Source: Rhea pennata
Lineage: Eukaryota > Chordata > Aves > Rheiformes > Rheidae
Reading direction: 5' to 3'
DNA: 64,000 nt
Assembly: GCF_028389875.1 (NCBI RefSeq)
Contig: NC_084664.1
Span: 38,822,323 to 38,886,322 of the forward strand
Shown here: positions 33,901 through 43,077 of the stretch, in pieces
How positions within the stretch are numbered: position 1 is the first letter of the stretch
Layout of the letters: each line of letters starts with the position of its first letter
Made by a program: the position numbers and the translations under genes
Notes under the pieces: model-generated
The model's input: only the letters and a program-made list of their open reading frames with translations
What the model was told of the DNA's origin: nothing
Database searches by the model: none

Positions 33901-34200
33901 GATGCAATCAAGGGCAAGACAGGCAGGTGCTATTTCTACCCAAGAAATCCCATCATCTTTATAGATTTTGATGATAGCAAGTGGTAGTAGAGCTGAAGTT
34001 GCTTCTCAGGTCTGCTAGAGATTCTGCACTTGTGAAAACAATTTTTAGTTCAATTTCAGAAATTTAACACAGCTACCAAGAAAAGTGCTAAGAAAAAAAC
34101 CCTGCCCACTCACCTACTCTAAGTCTACACACAGTGCACCAGGTAAGCATCTTTGTGCCACAGCTTTAATATACTGCTGACATTAATAAATCAACTTGTA
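30911..34200. other. Intergenic, no gene recognised
   Basis: AT-rich sequence with a T run at about 33300-33315. Frames up to 117 codons exist on the minus strand (33554-33907) but show no recognisable domain. The distal end of the FKBP14 3' UTR may reach into the upper part. Confidence 0.6.
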
Positions 34201-34204
34201 CAAG

Positions 34205-35780
34205 TTTATTGAAAGTTATTTTTATAAAATGCTTTAAAATTTTGAGTAGAAATAAGACAATACATCATTTTGTTTCACAATATCCACTAACTCTTTTAAT
34301 AAAACAGAAATGACACTTAGCTCTTACTCTACACATACAGTGGGACTCCTTATTTACCTATTTATACCAATATAAATGATCCTATTTAAATATTTGGCCA
34401 GGAGATCAGGGCCAAGTTTTATTTCATTTGAGCCAGATGCTCAAACAGGGTTGCTAAATACTGCAAATTGATCTAAAACCCTGACAAACCCAGTTCAAGC
34501 CTCAACTCCTCTCTCCCAAGAGGCATACACCCAACAGTACTTGTTTTGTTTGGTCAGGTACCTGCCAGTTCCCACATACTAAACAAAATTGCTTTAACAA
34601 CAACTTCTTATCCTAGCAGTCCTCCTTAGCTAAGGCTATGCTAACTATCTAGGCTCCCCCATGCAGTTAAAGGAAAAAAGATAGGCATCACTTTTTGATG
34701 AGGCATCTATCGTGATATAACATGAACAATACAAATGGAATGAATCTTACTCGGGGTCCTTAGAGTAGGTTCATGCTCTGAGGGCTGTATCAGAAAGCAA
34801 GACACCCAGTACAAAAATGAATACACAGCCTTGGGACAGCTGAAGTCAGGCAAACTCCATCTCAGTAAGCGATGGGAAATGGGAGAAATAAAACCATGAT
34901 TTGTAAGCAGAGGTAAATAAGAAATGATTGTTCATTATTTTTGTAATATAAGAGTCAAGACAGGCAAGAAGCTTAAAAATCAAGGGGGAAGTATTTTCAT
35001 ACACAGTTCTACAGTGAAACTCACTGCCAGAGAACATTATGGAAGCAAAAGTATGAAAGGACTCGAGAAAATGAGATAGTTTCAAAAATATAAAGGCTCT
35101 TGAAACAAAAACATGCGTCCATAATTGTCCATAATATTAAACAGGCCACAAGTCACAAAGCAATAGCTACTTAACAACCTCCGTCCTCAAAAAAAAAAAA
35201 ATGCAAAAAGCCCTACACCCAAAAAGCCTGCTACACACTCAAGCTCATTTTTACTTTGTTCTCCCAAACATTCACTACTGACTGCTGTCAGAAGAGACAG
35301 CAATCTTTAGCCAGTTCTTAATGCTCTGTCCACATGAAGCTGAACTAATAAAATAGTTTTCTAATACTTGCTTGCACCACTAGAGGGCATGGAATCAATT
35401 TGCTCATCGATGTTGAGAACTTTGTAGTCTCACTTGGCAATTCTCCAGTATTAGTGCATTGCACTAATCCCCATTTCACACAACTGCATTTGCCCTGTGT
35501 CCCTCTATTGCCTTAAGCAATGCCTTTCACGCAAAAACACAGTCTTCAGAGGCCCTTTTGTCAGAGACACCAAAACAGGCTATCCAATTCCTTCTGCAGG
35601 GAAGCTTTGCCCTCCCATTTAGCCATTATCCATGGGTTCCTGTCTGCTTTTTCTTCCATTCCAGGCGCAGCTCAAAACACACACACAAAAAGAGTTGAAA
35701 TCTTCATACTCTCTACCCCTCCAGAAATAGCACCATAATATTTTTATACCTTGCATATTTTGCTAGAAAGTAATTTTATT
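34205..35780 (-). terminator. FKBP14: Candidate FKBP14 polyadenylation signals
   Basis: AATAAA hexamers on the minus strand lie at 35775-35780, 34418-34423 and 34205-34210, about 1.0, 2.4 and 2.6 kb past the stop codon. Which is used, if any, cannot be told from sequence. Confidence 0.25.
35377..35390 (+). promoter_or_regulatory. CTCF-like motif, forward orientation
   Basis: CCACTAGAGGGCA fits the CTCF core CCASYAGRKGGCR at every position. It lies in the intergenic or distal 3' UTR region downstream of FKBP14. Confidence 0.45.
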
Positions 35781-36501
35781 ACTTAAAAGTTGGTTTGTAT
35801 ACTATCTGCGAAAATACTGCAAAGAAGCAAGGACAGACAAGTTCTGCAACTCAATAACAAAGCGGCAGGCCAATGCAAGGGGTTTTCCAGGGCCAGGTTT
35901 ATCTTTCTGTCATCATACCTCTTGCTCCTCTGCAGCTGAGAAGAGCTATACATTTGCAACATTTTATCTTAAAGATCTCGTTCAGAACTTGAGGAGAAAG
36001 GTGTAGTTTTTCTGTATGAATGCAAGCTCCAAGTTTCCAAACAAACACTGAAAAAAAAAAGAACATCACCTTTGCACTGCAGCACAACTTGCTATTTTTT
36101 AGATTACATACATTTCCTAGAATGTTACTGACACAGAGGGAAAAAAATAAAAACAAACGAAAGATGAAATTTCAACTCCTACTTAACTCCATCATTTTAA
36201 AAATACACAATTATTGCTATGGTTGGTAATGCTCTCCCTTTAGAAGAGCAAAATCAGTACAGAAGAGTTGCTCTTTCTGTACAGCTTTGAATTGGTTGCT
36301 AAGCTGAAGAAGCAGATGCTGATGCTTTCTAGTACGTCTTTCCAAAAATCTTCAGAAAAAAAGTGAAATCAGTACATTGCTTTTCAAGCACTGACTTACA
36401 CAAGGAACAAGGCCAAGAAATTAAGCTACAGCCAGGAAGTTATGCATTAAGGACTCACTGAAAATGACTTTAACATACATACATATATTCATACACATAT
36501 T

Positions 36502-36521
36502 CACACACACACACACACACA
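36502..36521. repeat. CA dinucleotide repeat in FKBP14 3' UTR region
   Basis: About ten CA units lie 308-327 bases downstream of the FKBP14 stop, after CATA-rich sequence at 36475-36500. The transcript would carry a GU repeat. Confidence 0.9.
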
Positions 36522-36828
36522 AAAAGACACTGAACTCTGGATTTTGATTTTCAAAGTGTGTGATATCTGGGAAGTTTGTTTCATTTCTGAAAAATAAGTT
36601 AATACAAAAGTTAAAAAAATTCACATACACATCTGCTGCATGAGAGGAGGTACATTTTCATACTTCAAAATAGTTTAAACATTTATACATAACAAATTCT
36701 TTCATATAAAAAAGAATGTTTCTTTGCCAACAGCAACTGTCAGCTCGAAAATAATGAATCAAGGAGAGAACCAGATATTCTCCAAGTCACTGCCATTTTT
36801 GCATCATAAGAAATTATGCCACATTTTT

Positions 36829-36987
36829 CTACAGCTCATCATGCTTATATGTGAATTCCCTTGCAGATATAAATCCATCACTGTCTTCATCTTCTTTATC
36901 AAATATGTCTTCAACCAAAGCATCATGCTGGGTGTCATTTACCACTGCTCCATGCTTTTCAAATTCTTTCTTCAAATAAATTTTCAC
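36829..36987 (-). CDS. FKBP14: FKBP14 exon 4 (second EF-hand, HDEL, stop)
   Basis: The acceptor GTAACAG precedes GTG AAA ATT. The exon encodes residues 159-210 and a TAG stop at 36831-36829. It contains the NDT sequon at N175, the DEDSDGFISARE calcium-binding loop and the final KHDEL retrieval signal. Confidence 0.96.
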   Translation of the reverse strand: MKIYLKKEFEKHGAVVNDTQHDALVEDIFDKEDEDSDGFISAREFTYKHDEL

Positions 36988-39900
36988 CTGTTACACAAAG
37001 GTTGAGTTAATATTTGGTAGGCTTATGAAAGAATTACTTCTCTGTAGTGTAAGAGAGGGCCACAAAGTGGGTGGTAGTATTATAAGATAGACACCTTCCT
37101 CCCTAGGTCATTTTCAAAATAATACTTGTTTGATTATGTAGCCCTGTTCAGTAATGAAAGTGTCTTTAGTAATAAGAGGCAATACAACTAGCAAATAAGT
37201 TGTCATAGCTTTAGTGTACTTGATTGAAAAAATGAGTGAGGAAGAGGGAGATGGAGAAAATTGGAAGGTGGCAACTGCTAGGCTCATCCCACTCCATCCC
37301 ACTCTAACTGTCCAGCAAAGACTTCTTGGATGTCTTATCATTCACAGCAAGCATATTAATAGTTAGCCTAATGCTCCTTAGTTCCAGCTACCTCATAATT
37401 CTGTGCATTACCCAATAAATAATTGCCTTAAGTGCTGCTCTGTGGATAGTAAGTGTTGCCTGAACAAGAGTGACCAAAGGGCAGAGGTAATTACAGCTTG
37501 TATATGTTAAGATGCCACTTGACACTTCACCTAGTGCTAAAATCTGGCTCTAAGCATTTAGATATTTCCATAACAGGATAAAGTTTAGCTTATCTTCCCC
37601 TTTTCACTATCTCACCCTGTAGGTTTGTTAGCAAGGAAAGTAACCCACTCACCTCTTGCTTGGATAGTTTCCAATCATCATTAAGATCCATCTCTTGGAA
37701 TGACTCATGAGATCTTGGTCCATTCCTAATTTCCAACAAGTCAATGTTGAATATCAGTGTGCTCTCAGGTGGAATTTTTCCTGCCCAAAACATTAAACAT
37801 GGAGACAAGTTAAAAACAATTACGCATTCAGTGTCATACAACAGCTGTATGCCTCCAAGCAAAGTTCTTCTAATCCTATTTGCTATTTGAACCACTGAGG
37901 ACAGATATCCATAACAGTGAGCAGCGTGACTACTTCAAATTGTAGCCTAGACTTCAGGCAGCCCCTACAGCACATATGCAATTTTAGATGTGACTAGTTT
38001 TGACAGAGACTGCTATGGGTTGATGCAAACCCGTATTACGCAAGCACTGTCACAGGTTTACGATGCAAGGTTCTGGGATCTGTTCATCACAGCCAGAGTT
38101 AAAGTCACCAAAGACAGCCTGTAGGCCACTACTACATCACACAGCCACAAGTGATAGAGCAGTAAGAAGAAGGGAGAATTCAGTCCTCTTGAAACAACCT
38201 CATCTCCCCAGTACCCAAATTCCTTGCCACTGCCATTTGACCCTTTGCATCTGGTATACTGCTACTGGAGAAAAACCTCTTTCAATGGAAAACAACAAAC
38301 AGGCAGGAATGCTGTCTGTATCATGTAGCTCTCTTCGGGCTGCTTTCCCGCTCACCAAGTGATTTCAGTTTATCATGCACTGGCTTTTACAACAGTGCGA
38401 TATCCCTTCATATTAATGACTGAAGCTACTACCATAGACCTTTTCGCACATCACTTGCCTCCCCATATTCAGAGGCTGAACAGAAGCAAAAAATATAATT
38501 CTTTATTATCTGGCACTTCAAAAATATTCCTACACCTTGAAAAGATGGGCATAAGAACTAATCTTCATATACAATTTTGGAGCTGTGGTGTTAAAAATAC
38601 CCTGAACTGCAGCAACAGGCAAGTTTGTAGATTTACAGCATGAAAAAATAAGCAGATACTTCTGGAAATATAGCCCACAGCAACATGCTCAGGGTCTGGC
38701 ACTCAGATAATATTTCTAAGGGTTGCAGAATAAGGCATCTGATTCATCACTGCAGTCAGTCAGCAATCAAGGCATCAGGATGCAGGTTTGTAAAATCATG
38801 TGTGTTCTGAGGAAGTATGGAGAAAATTAAATACCTCTGTCTTCCAGGGCATCACTCAAAAACAGCAACATTCAGACAAATACTTCAAGACTTTCCTAAA
38901 GCAAGTAATTTCTTAGGCAGCCAGCAGTGTTCACTCTTTCAACCTTTCTGCATTAAACACATGTGATGCTTGCAAGTCTTTGAAGACTAACTGTAGTGCT
39001 TTGCATATAAGTCTATGCAACTGATTCTCTAACGTTATGTTACTAGGTGATCACTGCAGCATTTTATATATTTTTGTGGTAAAACGTACAGCTACACCCA
39101 ACACACAGGCAACTGGCCACCAAAAGTTTCCTGTTCTCTGCCGGAAATAAAATTACTTCTAATACAAAATTACTTCTAATATTATCTCTTGAACTCCAAA
39201 CTAAGGCTTCTAGAAAAAAAATTTTTTTTAAAAAAGGATAATTCCAAGAAAAGAGCATATAGAGTACACTGCCACTACTTAACCTATGTTCCTTCCTACT
39301 TACCAGAGGAAGCAGACATTCTCATCCCTAAAACAGTTTCAGGTTAATGGGAGAGGACATACCAGTCAGAATTGTATATCCTGAAGCATTTATCCTTTCT
39401 GCTTTAAAACCTTGCATTACCTTAGGTCATTTCTGACCACTTTTATCATTACAAAATATTCTTAATAATCACTTCAAAAAACAAACAAACAAAAAGCCCA
39501 CTCCAAAACAAATCTCACAGAGCAAAGTAACCTTGCCATGTTATTCAAACTGTCACTCATTTGACTACTAATTCCAGATCTGACCCTCCCATTAAGAGAG
39601 GGATCTGGAAGTGTCTGAGAGGAAAAAAACACAAACGCACACTGTTAGCAGTAGACAGTTTGAGAAAACACTACTACTAAGTATTAAACAAGACACAAAC
39701 CACTTTCAGTAGATGTCAGTATGACTCCCCACGTAGCCCGCATTATGGATTAGTTATTGTAGATAACAGGCACTGCTTAAACTGAGAATACCTAAAAGAG
39801 GGAAAGGATTAAATTCCCCTCATGGAGAAATAAATGGTAACTTTTCACTGTATGATTAAGGACATGAGAGGATGGGTAGCAGCAAAGGGAGTTTCTCTAG

Positions 39901-42200
39901 GTTCTAAAAACCCACAAACAAGAATGAAGCCTGTATATGTGCATTCATGAAGTATTACCGCAGACACCGATGCAGCAGCCAAGAAGTCAACAGTTACCTA
40001 AAGCAGAGCACTGTTGGGTATAGCTCTAACAGAAAAGAAGCTCAGTACATGCAGCACAGTAGCCATCATCAGTTCTAGGTTTTTTTTCCTGCATTCACCA
40101 CCCAACCACTTAATGGATATTTCTGCAAAAAAATGTTTGTGAGAAAGAGTACCTGTATCAACTTCTCTTATTTAGTGCAACTCAGCCGGAAAGCTTAAGA
40201 ACTTGCTAACCTCTTAGACTAAAGACAGTAACAGTAAAATACATGGATAAGAATAGATTAAAGTAAGGAGAGGACTTCAGGTGTTTTACCTTTTCCCTCT
40301 TTTCCATAAGCAAGGGATGGTGGAATAGTTAGCTTTCGCTTCTCTCCCACACACATGTCTTTCAAACCTTTGTCCCAGCCTTTGATAGCTTCCCTTATGC
40401 CAAGTGTAAACCACATAGGCTGACCATTGTTATGCTTGTGGCTAGAAGAGAATGGAATACAACACTTAGTCTTTGAAAAACAAGCACCATAACAGCTGCG
40501 TGGAGTAGACAGAAGATATTCACAGCACAGAGATAAGTAATAATGTAATAACAGCATATACAGGCTGTTTATGACAACAATGAGCCACCTAGATCCCCAC
40601 TCTCATTTTCCTGATCATTGATTTTCACTTCGTAACTGATCAGACTACAGAAGCATTCCTACTTAACACATACATTCAAGGCTGTGTTCATTCCTTGGTA
40701 AACTGCAAATTAAAAACTAGTTTCTAAGACTTGGTTGCATCTACAGTTTACCCTGTCCCATGCTTAGAAGCATCAGTAACATCTCTTTTGAAAACAATCA
40801 TTAGGGGAAAAAATGTCTACACAACAGACAGTTTAGAATAGAAATAGATACATGCAAAATGCTTAATTTTAAAATAGACAGATCATCCCCCTTTTTCTTG
40901 TTTATCCAGGTAGTACACAAGGACTATCTCCACTATGCTGGAAGGCACAGAATTTTAACTACAGTCAAAAAGCTCCACTTACCAGCCATGCAAGAAAGGT
41001 GCTTAACAAGAAAAAAGAGCACTTACAGAAGTTAGCAGCAACAACTTAGAATGTCACTAGAATTCCTTTTAGAGAGGCAGGTTAGCTACAAGAGAAAATT
41101 AGTGAGGTTTTAGTTTAAATTGTCTACAAAAGAGTGAACATGCAAAACACAGCCCTTTCCGTATGTTTTCCACAAAAGCATACTTCAGACACAGTCTAGT
41201 CACATACTTGAGCATTTTGCTGTCTCCCACTATTAGCACTTCATTGATGTTTTACAGGAAAGGCAACATTAGCAAGTCTTTGCAGACTCTTAAACTCCTT
41301 TGAACTTCTGATTCTTATTCCTACTTACTTTACAGTTGTCCTGGTATGTTGATTTGTCTGGTCTGGGGCAGGTGAAGAATATGCCATTTCAGTAGTGAAA
41401 AGGTATCACTGTTCTATCAGCACCAGAAGGATTTTTTTTTCTGAACTAGAGGCAGAGGTCTCCTCTAAAAGTTTTCCTTAGAAATTAGAAAGAGATCTGT
41501 GCACAGCACAAATTGTGCACCTAATAAACCACTCAAATCATACCAAAACCTGTATCTAAACCGTAGAAGACAGTGTCTAACATCTCCTTCCTGTAAAAAA
41601 ATATAATCTACTTTCAAGGACTAACCAGAAAACAGAAGCTAAATGTTAATTCACCGTGTTAATTTACTAACAAATGAAAAACGAGGATAAATTTTGAACG
41701 TGCATGCATTGCTTTTATTTTCCTCATAATCTCTGCACACATATGAACTTAATTATGTTTTTTTATTTTAAAAATAAAACATAGCAAATAAACATTTTTA
41801 TTAAAAAAAACCGCCTTCAACATAGCATTCCTCGCAGGACAATATCGCAGGCCACCGTTTTGCAGTTAGGTTGCAGGCCACTGCGTGTAAGCCCAGACTG
41901 AAGAAACACTGATAGAAGGCGCCGGCCGCTTTAAAACAGATAGATACATGTTTGAGGGCAAGCCTCCCCCAGCTCGAAGGCCAGGCTCCCAGGGCTAGGT
42001 ACTTACGTGGAGTGAAACATGGAGCCATCCCTCTCCAGGAAGCCCTCGTAGTGCACCAGCATCATGTCCCCCCACTTGGTCCTCCTGTGGCAGAGGAACG
42101 GCTTCTGCAGCACCTCCACCTTCACGTCGGCCGCGGGGATCAGCGCCGCGGCCGCGCAGCCCAGCATCGCGCCGAGCAGCGCCGCTCGCAGCGCCGCCAT
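36829..42200 (-). CDS. FKBP14: FK506-binding protein 14, ER peptidyl-prolyl isomerase (complete, 4 exons)
   Basis: Exons in transcript order are 42200-42007, 40441-40290, 37780-37653 and 36987-36829. They join in frame to 633 nt, giving 210 residues against 211 in human. The protein begins with a hydrophobic signal peptide (residues 1 to about 19). The FKBP isomerase domain follows to about residue 135, with VHYEG, a GWDKGL turn, GEKRKLTIP, LAYG and STLIFNI motifs. Two EF-hands come next (loops around DLNDDWKLSKQE and DEDSDGFISARE), and the C-terminal HDEL is an ER-retrieval signal. Cys37 and Cys95 fit the conserved disulphide pair. N175 lies in an NDT glycosylation sequon. The family acts on collagens III, VI and X in the ER lumen, and human loss causes a kyphoscoliotic Ehlers-Danlos syndrome. 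All introns are GT-AG. The gene is head-to-head with PLEKHA8. Confidence 0.97.
36988..37652 (-). other. FKBP14: FKBP14 intron 3
   Basis: A 665-bp GT-AG intron with no further feature recognised. Confidence 0.9.
37653..37780 (-). CDS. FKBP14: FKBP14 exon 3 (end of FKBP domain, first EF-hand)
   Basis: The acceptor TTGGGCAG precedes GA AAA ATT CCA. The exon encodes residues 116-158: IPPESTLIFNIDLLEIRN, then SFQEMDLNDDWKLSKQE with the first EF-hand loop. It ends in GAG before GTGAGT, at phase 0. Confidence 0.96.
37781..40289 (-). other. FKBP14: FKBP14 intron 2
   Basis: A 2.5-kb GT-AG intron. It contains a 17-bp direct tandem duplication (AAAATTACTTCTAATA units) at 39149-39181 and an A/T-run palindrome at about 39213-39236. 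No exon is recognised. Confidence 0.85.
40290..40441 (-). CDS. FKBP14: FKBP14 exon 2 (FKBP domain core)
   Basis: The acceptor TTCTAG precedes C CAC AAG CAT. The exon encodes residues 65-115, including QPMWFTLGIREAIKGWDKG, the Cys95-containing MCVGEKRKLTIPPS and LAYGKEGKG. The donor is GTAAAA. The phase fits both neighbouring exons. Confidence 0.96.
40442..42006 (-). other. FKBP14: FKBP14 intron 1
   Basis: A 1.6-kb intron starting at GTAAGT (42006-42001) and ending at TTCTAG. It is AT-rich and nothing else is recognised. Confidence 0.9.
42007..42200 (-). CDS. FKBP14: FKBP14 exon 1 (start codon, signal peptide)
   Basis: The ATG lies at 42200-42198 with G at +4 and G at -3 (GCGATGG). The exon encodes residues 1-64: an Ala/Leu-rich signal peptide, the ALIPAADVKVEVLQKPF start of the mature protein, then the first FKBP strands through MLVHYEGFLERDGSMFHS. 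It ends in AC before a GTAAGT donor. The homologue starts at the same place. Confidence 0.96.
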
Positions 42201-42405
42201 CGCTGCCCCACAGCCGGGCCCCCGCCCGCCTCACCGCCGCCGGCCAGCCATCCCGCCCCGGTAACGGCCGTAACGGCTCTCCGCAACAGCGCCCTGCCCC
42301 GCGCGCAGCCCCCTCGCGCCCGCCCAGCAGACGTGGCACAGGCCCTCACAGCTGGCGGCTCCCGGCTTCTAAGGGGGCAGGACCGGGGGTAGAGTGCGCC
42401 CTCTG

Positions 42406-42657
42406 ATTGGCTTACCTCAGAGCGAGCCCAGCAGCAGCAGCCTCCCATTGGGTTGTGCGCTTGTCTGTCCCTCGCTGTGACCAATCGGCAGCGGAGGCTC
42501 TCGCGGAGCCGCCTCCTGGAGGAGGTGGGCGGGCCTCGGCGCTCCAGGAAGCGAACGTTAGCGATCCGGGGAACCCCGTGGAGCCCTCGCACAATAGAGC
42601 CGGCTCCTGCCGGCCGCCGATTGGGCAGCGCCCCCAGGGACCGAGCACTTCTATTGG
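42406..42657. promoter_or_regulatory. Cluster of five CCAAT boxes
   Basis: ATTGG starts at 42406, 42447, 42620 and 42653, and CCAAT at 42481. Four face one strand and one the other. NF-Y binding is inferred from the motif and from its frequent clustering in bidirectional promoters. Confidence 0.7.
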
Positions 42658-42715
42658 CTGTGCAAGGCCACCTGCTTTGGGCGGGTTACGGCGCCTCCCT
42701 CTTTCTCTTGTTGAT

Positions 42716-42721
42716 CACGTG
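42716..42721. promoter_or_regulatory. E-box CACGTG
   Basis: A palindromic CACGTG in the context GATCACGTGGG, a core for USF/MITF/TFE-type factors. It lies 317 bp upstream of the PLEKHA8 start codon. Confidence 0.45.
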
Positions 42722-43009
42722 GGTTGCGATTCTCAGAACCTTTCTGCGCTTCCGTAGCGCCGCGAAGCCATTCTTCGGAGCGGCAGCGCCGCGGGTGCTG
42801 CGTCAGGAGCGTGGCGGTGGGGGGCCGGCTCGGCGGCGGGGGCCGGGGCCAAGGAGGGCGGGTGGCGCCCCGCTATGGCCCTGGGTGCCGGCGGCGGCGG
42901 GGCGGCGGCGGCGGCGGGGCCATAGCGGGGGGCGGCGGCCGGCGGCCGGCGGCGTGACTCCGCTGCGGGGCGGCGCGGCGCGGCGCTGCCCGGGGCCCGG
43001 CCGCGCTGC

Positions 43010-43077
43010 ATGGGGGCGGGGGCCCGCCGCCGCCGCCATGGAGGGGGTGCTGTACAAGTGGACCAACTATCTGAGTG
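43010..43077 (+). other. Overlapping upstream reading frame in PLEKHA8 (first segment)
   Basis: An ATG at 43010-43012 lies 28 bases before the main start and out of frame with it. Continued across the exon 1/2 junction it stays open for 39 codons and stops at TGA 53272-53274, inside the main coding sequence. It is present only if transcription begins upstream of 43010. Confidence 0.4.
43038..43077 (+). CDS. PLEKHA8: PLEKHA8 exon 1 (start codon)
   Basis: GCCGCCATGG is a near-perfect Kozak site. The exon encodes [13 protein letters not shown] plus one base, then a GTGAGT donor. The same frame is open upstream, but the homologue starts at this Met, so that extension is not used here. Confidence 0.96.

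Larger units (their letters stand above)
42201..43037. promoter_or_regulatory. Bidirectional CpG-island promoter, FKBP14 / PLEKHA8
   Basis: The start codons of two divergent genes are 837 bp apart, within one CpG island that extends into both first exons (about 42.0-43.14 kb). Five CCAAT boxes are present: ATTGG at 42406, 42447, 42620 and 42653, and CCAAT at 42481. GC boxes GGGCGG lie at 42527 and 42679. An E-box CACGTG is at 42716-42721 and a TGCGTCA half-CRE-like site at 42799-42805. There is no TATA box near either start. This architecture is typical of CCAAT/NF-Y-driven divergent housekeeping promoters. Transcription starts were not determined. Confidence 0.85.

Noticed and set aside
42249-42251. 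Upstream ATG before FKBP14, in frame, 51 bases 5' of the main start
   Set aside because: It opens only six codons before a TGA, so it cannot extend the protein. It is a possible mini upstream frame only if the transcript starts far enough upstream.
42453-43037. In-frame open extension upstream of the PLEKHA8 ATG
   Set aside because: The homologue starts at MEGVLYKW with an ideal Kozak site. The upstream part is GC-rich 5' UTR and promoter without conserved protein character.
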